Assembly (NCBI GenBank): GCA_963793845.1
Contig: CAWCBG010000002.1
Coordinates: forward strand, 248,001 to 312,000
DNA: 64,000 nt
Origin: CAWCBG01 sp963793845
Lineage (GTDB): Bacteria > Acidobacteriota > Terriglobia > Terriglobales > Acidobacteriaceae
Direction of reading: 5' to 3'
In this document: positions 18,983 to 26,726 of the stretch, one piece after another
How positions within the stretch are numbered: the stretch's first letter is position 1
Layout: the number at the start of each line of letters is the position of its first letter
The notes under the pieces: model-generated
The model's database searches: none
Told to the model about the DNA's origin: nothing
What the model saw: the letters and a program-made list of their open reading frames with translations, nothing else
Program-made: the position numbers and the translations under genes

Positions 18983-19678
18983 CTAGGGGACAACGACCGT
19001 GTCGTTGGGCTGTAGCTCGATGTTCTCCTGAGGGTTCTTGCCCTTAATCACATCCTTGTAATTGAACGGAAGCCGCTGTTGTGTACCATTGGGCCCAGTT
19101 CGGAGGACATAGATCTTCTTAGTTTTGGCAAAGTCTTTGAATCCCCCCGCTAAGGCAATGGAATCCAGAACTGTTAGCCGGCGGGTCAAAGGGAAAAATC
19201 CCGGCCGCACCACCTGGCCCACAACATTGAAACTCAAGCTGTGAACCTCGGTGACGATGACCGTCACCTGGGGCTCCGAGATCAGTTTTTTCATGGCTGT
19301 GGTGATTTGCTCCTGGAGTTGCAATGGAGTAAATCCAGCCGCCTTAACGTCGCCGATCAGCGGCAACGAGATCATGCCATCGGGACGAACCGGGACAACC
19401 TTCGACATTTCGGGCTCGCGCCAGACGTTGATCGATAACATATCTTCTGCGCCGATTATGTATGAGTCCGGGCGAACGTCTGCGCTTCGTGGCGAAGCGG
19501 TGGTCGCTGCCTGAGCCGGGTTGGAGGTACCCGACGCGGGTGGGCCGGCCTGGGTGCCCTGGTTCTGGTCTGCCGGGTTCTGCCCACGAACGAGCGGGGC
19601 TAATCCCGTAATCACTACCATGAAAAGAAGAAGCAGCGCGATTGAGGAATAAGCCAATCTGTTTCTCTGAGATTCCAT
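18983..19678 (-). CDS. Wza-like polysaccharide export protein (Poly_export + SLBB)
   Basis: 231 residues with an N-terminal signal/anchor (IALLLLFMVVITGLAPLVRGQ) and a Pro/Gln/Ala-rich linker. The Poly_export domain starts at DSYIIGAEDMLSINVWREPE and continues with VRPDGMISLPLIGDV. An SLBB domain follows (FNVVGQVVRPGFFPLTRR, LDSIALAGGF). It ends NDTVVVP, the usual C-terminus. No lipobox cysteine is seen, so unlike Escherichia coli Wza it may not be a lipoprotein. It conducts EPS through the periplasm and outer membrane with the barrel encoded next. The start has GGAG upstream (GGAGAAAGGAACCTG). Confidence 0.92.
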   Translation of the reverse strand: MESQRNRLAYSSIALLLLFMVVITGLAPLVRGQNPADQNQGTQAGPPASGTSNPAQAATTASPRSADVRPDSYIIGAEDMLSINVWREPEMSKVVPVRPDGMISLPLIGDVKAAGFTPLQLQEQITTAMKKLISEPQVTVIVTEVHSLSFNVVGQVVRPGFFPLTRRLTVLDSIALAGGFKDFAKTKKIYVLRTGPNGTQQRLPFNYKDVIKGKNPQENIELQPNDTVVVP

Positions 19679-19712
19679 CAGGTTCCTTTCTCCAGTTGCA
19701 ATGCCCCGAATC

Positions 19713-20765
19713 CTATTCGGGCTTTTCGTCCTTGCGCGACGACGAAGCCGAGCGGCGCTGGGGTATCCCGACTTCTTTTAGCTTGTAAAGCAGCGCCCGA
19801 TAGCTGATATCCAATGACCGTGCCGCCTTCTTGCGGTTCCAGTTATTCGCATGCAAGGCATTCAATATGATACGCGCCTCTACTTTTCGAACGGTTTGCC
19901 GGGTGAGCTTCTTGAGCGAGACCGGCCCCTCCAGCGTAAGCCCATTCATGATGTCGTGCTCATTGGGCTGCAGCAGTTCGCTCAGAATTACGTCCTCGCT
20001 CCCCATGACAACGTAGCGCTTGATCAGGTTCTCAAGCTGCCGGATGTTGCCGGGCCACGAATAGCGCTGCATCTTCCCTAGTAGAGCCGGACGCAGCATG
20101 GGTGCCCGGCCGTTGAATCGCTCGTTGTAGCATTCGAGTAAGTACTCGCAAATCAACGGAAGATCCACGACCCGCTCGCGCAGCGGGGGCAGGTGGATCG
20201 TCATGGTCGCGATTCGGTAGAAAAGATCCTGACGGAACTTACCCTGTTCTATCTCCTCCTGCAATTCCCGATTGGTGGCACAAACGACCCGGACTTCAAC
20301 CTTCTTGTCCTCCTGCGACCCGATGCGCGTGAATTGTCCATCCTGGAGCAACTGGAGCAGTTTGGCTTGGAGTATGGAATCCAGTTCCGCAATTTCATCC
20401 AAGAATAGTGTACCGCGGTGAGCCATCTCCACGCGCCCCGGCTTGGTTCCGAACGCCCCGGTGAATGCCCCTCTTTCGTAGCCGAATAATTCGCTCTCCA
20501 ACAGGGCCCCAGGAATCGCCGGGCAGTTTACCTTGACGAACGGCCCATTCCCCCAAGGCGAATACAGATGAAGCAACCGCGCAATGATGTCTTTCCCGGT
20601 GCCACTTTCGCCGGAAATCAAAACCGAGAGGTTCGCACCTGCGACTCGCTCCAGCTTTTGCCGGACATCCCGCATCGCCGGCGTCTGGCCAAAGATTACC
20701 GACTCGGGCGGAAGCTGCTGGACGCTGGCAGTACTCTCGCTATTAGGCCCAGTCAACAGTGACAT
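19713..20765 (-). CDS. Sigma-54 activator without receiver domain, first gene of EPS operon
   Basis: 350 residues. Only ~25 residues precede the AAA+ domain (VIFGQTPAMRDVRQ), so no REC, GAF or PAS sensor is present. Walker A is GESGTGKD, the sigma-54-contact loop GAFTGA is intact (GYERGAFTGAFG), Walker B is GTLFLDEIAEL, and the R-finger region follows. The C-terminal Fis-type helix-turn-helix reads NWNRKKAARSLDISYRALLYKL. It sits 34 nt before the export gene, so it probably controls the EPS operon and itself. Without a receiver it may be constitutively active or regulated by a partner. I could not find a convincing -24/-12 promoter. Confidence 0.9.
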   Translation of the reverse strand: MSLLTGPNSESTASVQQLPPESVIFGQTPAMRDVRQKLERVAGANLSVLISGESGTGKDIIARLLHLYSPWGNGPFVKVNCPAIPGALLESELFGYERGAFTGAFGTKPGRVEMAHRGTLFLDEIAELDSILQAKLLQLLQDGQFTRIGSQEDKKVEVRVVCATNRELQEEIEQGKFRQDLFYRIATMTIHLPPLRERVVDLPLICEYLLECYNERFNGRAPMLRPALLGKMQRYSWPGNIRQLENLIKRYVVMGSEDVILSELLQPNEHDIMNGLTLEGPVSLKKLTRQTVRKVEARIILNALHANNWNRKKAARSLDISYRALLYKLKEVGIPQRRSASSSRKDEKPE

Positions 20766-20966
20766 ACAAATGCCCTCGCATCTCTTTCGAAGGGGGAGAC
20801 GTACGAAATCATTGCATTTCTTGCACCGGGTCTTGGTGCCGGGCAGAATATGCTAATCTAATTGTAAGCCACTGAAATATAAGCCTATGGCGCGACAGAA
20901 ATCAAGTTCAAAACGCTCGCACTGCAGTTTTGCTGCAATTATTTTCATCTAAAGTGGAAAAAACTT

Positions 20967-21447
20967 TCACTCAGAAGATGATACGTTTCCTGAGGCATGG
21001 ACGCGGCGCGACTCCGCGGAGGCGGAATCACTCAATAGAGGTTCATCGAACTGCAACCCCATCAGGAAATACTGCCGATCAGGGCGTGCATCGCAGTACA
21101 GTGGCTCGCAGCATTGAGACCGAACGGGGAAGTTGGGCCTTATTGACCAGAGACACCGGTACCTCAAGGGATATCTGGGTTCCGGGTTCGAGGTACCGCC
21201 GTATGGCGAGGAGAAGACCGCCCGGGGAAAGGTTCAGAGCCGTAGCGAACTCCAGAAATTCTTCGCCTGTGGACTTTGTTCCACGAACAAAGAACGGAAT
21301 CGAGATAGGAAGGCGATCCCATACCCGTCGCTCGCCGTCGGTTGCGGTCAAAGTCACTACATCTACTCCTGTGGTAATCCATAGGCACATGGACAGCCAA
21401 ACTCTAGATGTCGCTAAACTATTAAGGGATATGGATATTCCTCGCAA
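20967..21447 (-). pseudogene. PilZ-domain protein, one +1 frameshift
   Basis: The upstream frame (from 21447) contains ERRVWDRLPISIPFFVRG and, ~25 residues on, ALNLSPGGLLLA. These match the RxxxR and (D/N)xSxxG elements of the c-di-GMP-binding PilZ domain. That frame stops at 21079, but the next frame continues with ARPDRQYFLMGLQFDEP, the final PilZ strands. One extra base around 21088-21100 accounts for the switch. The gene lies between the EPS operon and the two-component pair, which would fit c-di-GMP control of EPS. The window would encode a truncated PilZ domain unless the insertion is an error. Confidence 0.7.
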
Positions 21448-21594
21448 ATTGGCTAAATCAACCGGGCCATCGCAGGAGAAGAAGTTGCAACAGATTGCGG
21501 TTCAGTAGAACAAGAATGCCTATGATGATGTGAAAGTTCTTTCTCCTTATCGAAACAAATGTGCATACAACCAGGCAAATCGCCTCGATTTAGT

Positions 21595-21622
21595 TTGACA
21601 TCGGCAGTGATTGCGCTATCAT
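21595..21622 (+). promoter_or_regulatory. Sigma-70-like promoter for the histidine kinase/response regulator pair
   Basis: TTGACA at 21595-21600 is a perfect -35 hexamer. TATCAT at 21617-21622 is a good -10 (5 of 6 to TATAAT). The spacer is 16 nt. Transcription would start near 21629, about 75 nt before the kinase ATG at 21706. No other gene on this strand lies between. Confidence 0.7.
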
Positions 21623-21705
21623 GAGACTCCCCCTGCGAGTAGCTCCGCTCTTTTTCCCCGAGGCTCCAAACAATTTCTAAACCCTGGACTAACTTTGTCG
21701 AGAGT

Positions 21706-22641
21706 ATGGCTGTGGAACCAAATCTCGGGAGGCCTCCGGACGTGACAGTAGCCAGGACGCCGCCGTGGTTTCGGAGGCCGGAGGGAGCCACGCCGATGCA
21801 AGATACCAATCTGTCCGACGTGAAGCCGAAGTTCGATCTTTTTGGTAGTGAAAATCACTGTTCCGCGTGCCGCGATGCGCTCGCAGCCGCGGCTCACGAG
21901 CTGAAAACGCCTCTCGCCATCATGAGTGGGTACCTGCACCTGCTTTTGACACAGAAGCTCGGTCCTCTAACGGATCGTCAAGTCGAGGTTCTGACTGAGG
22001 TTCAATCGAACGGAGTACGCCTGGCCAACTTCGTGCAAAACCTTCTGACCTATGCCACCTTGAAGGTTGACCGCTTTGAGATGCAGTACGAGGCGGCCGA
22101 CATGAACGCGTGCATGCGTGAGATTGCGGAGCTGTGGTCCCAGCGTTTTCAGGATAAGGCGATCGCTTTCTATTTCCTCCCCGCCGAGAAGCTTGAGCCA
22201 TTCCCCTTCGACTGGTTCAAGATGCAGCACGTCGTGTCGAACCTTCTGGACAATGCGATGAAATACACACCGCCCTCCGGAACGGTATGGCTCCATATCG
22301 AACCATATTTCTGGGAACGGCGCACCATGCAGCGTAAGCCCCTGGTCGAACGCCGTCGACGGCGAGTGGTTGCACCCAACTGCTGCCGCATCGCGGTAGC
22401 CGATACCGGACCGGGCATCGCGCCGGAATTCCAGCAGGAGATCTTCGACGAATACTTCAGGTTGACCCCACAAGGAACCCGAGCCGAGGGATATGGCTTG
22501 GGGCTTGCGATCGCACGCCGGCTAGTCCAGGCAGCGGGGGGAAAGATCTGGGTCGAAAGCGAGCCAGGCAACGGGAGCAAGTTCTCATTCCTGGTGCTGA
22601 CGAATCCTGCGCGCCGGGAAGCGCCTCTGGAGGATCAATGA
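21706..22641 (+). CDS. Soluble sensor histidine kinase (HisKA + HATPase_c)
   Basis: 311 residues, no membrane helix. A short N-terminal stretch contains HCSACRDA (CxxC-type). The H-box is AAHELKTPLA with the phospho-accepting His at residue 64. Then come the N-box (SNLLDNAMKYTPP), G1 (VADTGPGIAPE), and G2 (GYGLGLAIARRLV). With so little sequence before the H-box there is no sensor domain; the Cys pair could bind a metal or sense redox. An alternative start is the ATG at 21796. It overlaps the response regulator by 4 nt (ATGA) and is clearly its partner. It is comparable in context to PrsK-type kinases of XrtA EPS systems. Confidence 0.9.
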   Translation: MAVEPNLGRPPDVTVARTPPWFRRPEGATPMQDTNLSDVKPKFDLFGSENHCSACRDALAAAAHELKTPLAIMSGYLHLLLTQKLGPLTDRQVEVLTEVQSNGVRLANFVQNLLTYATLKVDRFEMQYEAADMNACMREIAELWSQRFQDKAIAFYFLPAEKLEPFPFDWFKMQHVVSNLLDNAMKYTPPSGTVWLHIEPYFWERRTMQRKPLVERRRRRVVAPNCCRIAVADTGPGIAPEFQQEIFDEYFRLTPQGTRAEGYGLGLAIARRLVQAAGGKIWVESEPGNGSKFSFLVLTNPARREAPLEDQ

Positions 22642-24020
22642 GTGCGGGCCACATCCTGATTGTGGATGACGAACCCAGCATGCGTCGTTATTTGCAGACC
22701 GTACTGGAACTCGATTCCTATCGAGTGACAACGGCGGACAGTGGCGAGGAGGCGGTCGAGCAGGTGCAAAAGCAGGCTCCCGATCTGGTGCTGTTGGACA
22801 TGGTAATGCCTGGCGCGGATGGGCTGGAAACCTTGCAGCGCATTCGCGAGGTTCGTCCATCGACCAAGGTGGTGATGCTTTCGTGCGTTCGGGATACCCG
22901 CAAAGTGGCGCAAGCCATGCGCCTTGGCGCACAGGATTATCTATCGAAGCCAGTGCAGAAGGAGGAGATGGATGAGGTGCTTCGCTTCTGCCTGGAGAAT
23001 GCCGACCCGGCTGGACCAGGCGTTGGAGAAGCCATCGAAGTAGGCAACGGAGTCTACTTCTTTTCGGCAACCCCGCAAATGCGCCAACTCCGCGCCCAGG
23101 CGACGCAAGTGGCCCGCTTCGATTTCCCGGTTCTGCTCCTCGGTGAGAGCGGCTCCGGCAAGGAAGTTCTGGCTCAGCTCATCCACAAATACTCCGAGCG
23201 TGCTCATCGCACATTCCTCAAGGTGAACTGCGCTGCTGTCCCCAGCGAATTGCTGGAGAGTGAGTTGTTCGGGTATGAGCCCGGAGCTTTTACGGGAGCG
23301 ACGCGCTCCAAGCCTGGGAAGTTCGAACTGTGCAACAAGGGAACTCTGCTGCTCGATGAAATCGGTGAGATGTCACCCGCGCTCCAGGCCAAACTGCTCC
23401 AGGTTCTGCAGGATGGACAGTTCTCGCGACTGGGAGGCCGCAACACCGTTCAGGTTGACGTCCGCGTGCTGGCCGCTACCAACATCAACATGAGCCAGGC
23501 GATTGCGCAGAAGACGTTTCGCGAGGACCTTTACTACCGCTTGAACAGCTTCGTTTTGCGCATGCCTGCGCTGCGCGAGCGCCGGGACGAAATTCCCATG
23601 ATGCTGCGTCACTTCATGATGCATGTCGCCGATCGCTATGCTTGCCCGCTGCCCGATATCTCTCCCCGCCTGGTAAAGGCCTGCGAGGAATATCCCTGGC
23701 CCGGCAACATCCGCGAACTGGAAAACTTTGTAAAGCGATATCTGGTTCTGGGTGACGAAACCGCGGCTATTAACGAACTGCTGCAGGGCACCCCTAAGGA
23801 ACCGGAACCCAGCGTGCTGGCCCCCGAGGAACCGCCGCAGCCCGACCTCAAGCAGATGATGCGCACTCTAAAGAATGGGGCCGAGAAGGAAGTGATCGCC
23901 AAGGCTCTGGAAGACAGTGCCTGGAATCGGAAGCGCGCGGCCACCACACTCAATATCAGCTACAAGGCGTTGCTGTATAAGATCCGGCAGTATGACATTC
24001 GCCCTCACCATGTGAGCTAG
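22638..24020 (+). CDS. NtrC-family sigma-54 response regulator (REC-AAA+-HTH)
   Basis: 460 residues. The receiver domain (1-120) has acidic pocket VDDE, phospho-acceptor Asp54 in VLLDMVMPG and Lys in YLSKPVQ. The AAA+ domain (~145-380) has Walker A GESGSGKE, GAFTGA intact (GYEPGAFTGATR), Walker B GTLLLDEIGEM, and an R-finger region. The Fis-like helix-turn-helix ends the protein (AWNRKRAATTLNISYKALLYKI) and is clearly related to that of the receiver-less activator at 19713-20765. Phosphorylated by the adjacent kinase, it would activate sigma-54 promoters, by analogy with PrsR those of EPS genes. Confidence 0.93.
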   Translation: MSAGHILIVDDEPSMRRYLQTVLELDSYRVTTADSGEEAVEQVQKQAPDLVLLDMVMPGADGLETLQRIREVRPSTKVVMLSCVRDTRKVAQAMRLGAQDYLSKPVQKEEMDEVLRFCLENADPAGPGVGEAIEVGNGVYFFSATPQMRQLRAQATQVARFDFPVLLLGESGSGKEVLAQLIHKYSERAHRTFLKVNCAAVPSELLESELFGYEPGAFTGATRSKPGKFELCNKGTLLLDEIGEMSPALQAKLLQVLQDGQFSRLGGRNTVQVDVRVLAATNINMSQAIAQKTFREDLYYRLNSFVLRMPALRERRDEIPMMLRHFMMHVADRYACPLPDISPRLVKACEEYPWPGNIRELENFVKRYLVLGDETAAINELLQGTPKEPEPSVLAPEEPPQPDLKQMMRTLKNGAEKEVIAKALEDSAWNRKRAATTLNISYKALLYKIRQYDIRPHHVS

Positions 24021-24048
24021 ACGCCTCCAATCAGTCTGTTTCCAATCT

Positions 24049-25125
24049 CTATCCCGGCGCTCGCGCGTGTGACTTTCTGCCGCCCTGGACGTTACTATTC
24101 TCCGCGCGGACCGACTTTGCATGCTGCTTCTTCCGATGGTGCACAACCAGAGGATGAATCTCAGCCCGGACCTGGCGTTCGGCTTGAGCGGGGTTCTGGT
24201 CGTAACCAGGGTCGAACATCGCGATGACCGACGCCGCGCGACCGGTATAACGCCTGGCCCAGTCGCTCTGTACGAGCGCGGTTTGAGCCGCTTTCCAGTG
24301 CTCGACTTCCAGCGCCGCCGCGTCGCTGCTGGTTTGCGCCGAGTCCCGGTAACTCAGGTCGTTGAGGACGCCCAGGAACTGAACGAACTGCTCCAGGTTC
24401 ACGCCCATCTGAAACACCAACTGGCTCAGCGCCATCTGCTGGGACGCGGTTAGCTGATCGAAATCACGGCAATACGCTCTCGCGTTGTAGACCGCCTGCT
24501 CGGTCGAGATGCGCAACAGCTTCATCGCCTCTTCCTCGGTCAGTTCCGGCGACAGTTGATGGGTCTTGATCTTCCGGCGGAAATTTTTCTTCTTCCAGGC
24601 TTTCAGATCGCGATCGTAACGGTCGAGAACACTCTGCAGCTTCGCCGGATCAAGCCCGGCTGCCTGCCACAGTTGGGCACTCGAAGGCTCAAGGAAGGTA
24701 TGCGGGTTGAGAGCGTCAGACTGTGGATGCTCCGTTGCCTCGACATCGAGACTGAATCCGGCTCCAATCAGCGGACGGCTGGTTTTGGGATCCGGGTAGG
24801 CGGCCAGCACCCAACTCTCATGCTGCCGGTCGCGCAGGATGCTCATCAAGCTTTCAAGCTTGAACTTTATCCCGGACTCGCTGAAATCAAACAACAGTGG
24901 AGACGCAGATGAACTCCGGGGAACACTGACGAAAAGCGTCGGGGGTAATCTCTGCTGCCCAGAAGCTTCTGGCGTCGGGCGGACGTCCCGCGGCTCCGCG
25001 ATCGTTTGCATTTGAGCCGAACGCGGCGCTGCTGTAGACATCGCGGTTTGGGCCACGGCTAGATGCACGGACGCGGCTGCCAGCGCGAGTGTTACCGCCA
25101 AAATGCGTTGTACTGAAGGCTTCAT
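24049..25125 (-). CDS. Secreted lysozyme-like protein (putative)
   Basis: From the ATG at 25125 the protein has a signal peptide (RILAVTLALAAASVHLAVAQ) and 358 residues; the open frame extends upstream to 25233. The central domain contains ESWVLAAYPDPKTSRPLIGAG, like the catalytic-site region of phage T4/pesticin-type lysozymes (E...YPDxxGxxTIGxG), and QLTASQQMALSQLVFQMGV, like their helix pair. The C-terminus is Lys/Arg/His-rich. It probably acts on periplasmic peptidoglycan, but catalytic residues are not all identifiable. It converges on the response regulator gene with 28 nt between the stops. Confidence 0.5.
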   Translation of the reverse strand: MKPSVQRILAVTLALAAASVHLAVAQTAMSTAAPRSAQMQTIAEPRDVRPTPEASGQQRLPPTLFVSVPRSSSASPLLFDFSESGIKFKLESLMSILRDRQHESWVLAAYPDPKTSRPLIGAGFSLDVEATEHPQSDALNPHTFLEPSSAQLWQAAGLDPAKLQSVLDRYDRDLKAWKKKNFRRKIKTHQLSPELTEEEAMKLLRISTEQAVYNARAYCRDFDQLTASQQMALSQLVFQMGVNLEQFVQFLGVLNDLSYRDSAQTSSDAAALEVEHWKAAQTALVQSDWARRYTGRAASVIAMFDPGYDQNPAQAERQVRAEIHPLVVHHRKKQHAKSVRAENSNVQGGRKSHARAPG

Positions 25126-25320
25126 CTTTCGTTGTGCGCCAGGCTCAGCCCGTCCTATGGCCGTATCGAGCAACTGAAAACCTTCTCTGATGAAGAGGAC
25201 GAATGCCAGGATATTCTCCAAGCTGCCAATCACGCCGATGCCGAATCACCTTGGGTTTACTATCTTTGAACAACATCTCCCTTTCGTAAACACGGGACGA
25301 TCCAGTAACGATTCGGTTAC

Positions 25321-25450
25321 ATCCCCCCCTCCCCATCTCCTCGCAAAATATTGAAAACAATTGGTCAGAAAAAACTTTCCCTTGCAAAATATTCCGTTCA
25401 AAGGAGTTACAGGTAAAATATTCCTTTTATTAGACTTAGGGGGAGAATCG
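25321..25450 (+). repeat. C-rich dispersed repeat R1, copy 1
   Basis: A C-rich leader (CATCCCCCCCTCCCCATCTCC) is followed by roughly 29-nt units that begin AAAATATT and end GGAGTTACAGGT; here AAAATATTCCGTTC-AAAGGAGTTACAGGT is the clearest, and a degenerate unit ends GACTTAGGGGG. Copies 2 and 3 are at 43790-43905 (minus) and 46472-46592. The surrounding 25126-25684 stretch holds no gene I can support. It is AT-rich compared with its neighbours. Confidence 0.75.
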
Positions 25451-25684
25451 TCCACCGCGAGACTCCTTGTGGCCTGGCTATGCTAACCACCAAGTAAACT
25501 CAACATAGCAGCCATTTTCAAAGAACAAGACCAAAGACACCCGAATTTGGGGTTGTCCGCGGCGCGTCGCGCTTTCGGGCACACATCACCGCCGACCTCA
25601 TCTATCATTCTTAGGAGGAGACGCGGCCAGGTCAACAAGATTCTGCGGAAAAAATGCAGGGGCGTTCCGAAACGGGAAACGCCG

Positions 25685-26068
25685 CTATCCACCATTCTTC
25701 GGCGGCTCCCACAGTTCCACCCGATTGCCTTCGGGATCCTTGATCCAGGCGAACTTCCCGTACTCATGGTTCTCGACCTTGGGATCGATCTCGACGCCCT
25801 CCTCGCGCAGCGCCTTGACCAGTTCGTCGAGATTGTCGACGCGGAAGTTAATCATGAAGCCCTGCTCGCCTGGGCCGAAGTACTTGGTGTCGTGCGGAAA
25901 GATCGCCCACACCGTGATTTCCGGCGACTCGGGACTGCCTTCCGAGCTGAACATCGCGCCGCTGTCGGGGCTGCTCTCGATCCCGAGATGCACGCGATAC
26001 CACTCGTATAGCGCCTTGGGGTCTTTCGCCCTGAAGAAAACTCCGCCCACTCCGGTTACTCGTTTCAT
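25685..26068 (-). CDS. VOC-family (glyoxalase/bleomycin-resistance-like) protein
   Basis: 127 residues from the ATG at 26068, which follows GGAGGTCGC. The layout is that of one vicinal-oxygen-chelate unit pair: VTGVGGVFFRAKDPKALYEWY at the start, then GEQGFMINFRVDNLDELVKAL, and FAWIKDPEGNRVELWEPP at the end with the metal-ligand Glu. Such proteins include glyoxalases, dioxygenases and antibiotic-binding proteins. The substrate is unknown. It stands alone between the R1 repeat and small hairpin repeats. Confidence 0.85.
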   Translation of the reverse strand: MKRVTGVGGVFFRAKDPKALYEWYRVHLGIESSPDSGAMFSSEGSPESPEITVWAIFPHDTKYFGPGEQGFMINFRVDNLDELVKALREEGVEIDPKVENHEYGKFAWIKDPEGNRVELWEPPKNGG

Positions 26069-26160
26069 GCGACCTCCGCCATGCCGCAGCATTGTAACCC
26101 GCTTGCGCCGCGCCCGCGACAGGTCTAATTTCTAAGGGACGGATTCCATTTGGGTGGAAG

Positions 26161-26222
26161 GGCACAGCTTTAGCTGTGCCGAGTTAGTCCCTAATATTGT
26201 CATCCCGAACGGCTTCAGCCGT
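26161..26222. repeat. Pair of small palindromic hairpins
   Basis: GGCACAGCTTTAGCTGTGCC (26161-26180) is a perfect 9-bp stem. ACGGCTTCAGCCGT (26209-26222) is a 6-bp stem with the same GCTTYAGC core. Related hairpins occur at 42358-42371 and 59245-59264. All lie between genes. Confidence 0.7.
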
Positions 26223-26248
26223 GAGGGATCTGTGGTTTGGGTAGCACC

Positions 26249-26482
26249 GTGTTCAGTCTTCCCTTCATCCTGATCCTCGCCGGCCTTACCTTCGGAGGCG
26301 CGATGACCGTCATCGGCTTCGGAGGCTTCCTGACCGCGTGGTTCCATCGCTCGCTCGGATCGCCACTGCCGCTGCCCACTTTGCACAACGCCGCCGAGAA
26401 GCGTCTCTACCTCTCCGTAGGCCTCGCCGGATTTCTGGTGTGGGGCAGCGCATTCCTGGCCAGCCTCAGGGTAAAGCTGTGA
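26249..26482 (+). CDS. Small two-helix membrane protein (hypothetical)
   Basis: 77 residues from a GTG at 26249 (a TTG at 26237 is also in frame). There are two hydrophobic segments, FILILAGLTFGGAMTVIGFGG and YLSVGLAGFLVWGSAFLASL, separated by a basic/proline loop (HRSLGSPLPLPTLH). No family is recognised. The opposite strand has a longer open frame (26132-26566), but it is Glu/Gln-rich with no recognisable fold, as expected for the antisense of a hydrophobic gene, so I prefer this one. Confidence 0.45.
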   Translation: MFSLPFILILAGLTFGGAMTVIGFGGFLTAWFHRSLGSPLPLPTLHNAAEKRLYLSVGLAGFLVWGSAFLASLRVKL

Positions 26483-26586
26483 CGGCGGATCGTAGATCGG
26501 GTCCGTAAGGTTCATGGCTGGCGAGAACTGCGTTGGAAGCTCAACCTCAGTTTGCGCATTAATCATCGCGCCTTCCCTTGGTATCC

Positions 26587-26706
26587 GTCATTCCGACCGC
26601 AGGGCGCTAGCCCGGAGTGGAGGAACCTGCTGTACCCTACGGTACGGCCACCACCGACAAACAGCAGGTTCCTCCACGCGGCCTGAAAGGCCTTGGTCGG
26701 AATGAC
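26587..26706. repeat. Long inverted-repeat element R2, copy 1
   Basis: Starts GTCATTCCGACCG and ends CGGTCGGAATGAC-type. The inner arms are GTGGAGGAACCTGCT and AGCAGGTTCCTCCAC, so the whole 120 nt can fold into one long hairpin. Other full copies are at 28241-28397, 33230-33374 and 53339-53457. Confidence 0.85.
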
Positions 26707-26726
26707 GATGAGAAGAGGGGGCAATT

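Noticed and set aside
20766..20966. Sigma-54 (-24/-12) promoter upstream of the receiver-less activator
   Set aside because: GG and GC pairs can be found, but never with the required 10-nt spacing. A symmetric GGCACC...GGTGC near 20836-20853 is noted only as an inverted repeat.
26132..26566. 144-codon open frame on the minus strand
   Set aside because: It is antisense to a better small membrane-protein frame, Glu/Gln-rich with no recognisable fold, and crosses hairpin repeats.
26587..26706. tRNA or structured RNA gene in the long hairpins
   Set aside because: The fold is a single long hairpin with repeat-family termini; no cloverleaf or known RNA signature.
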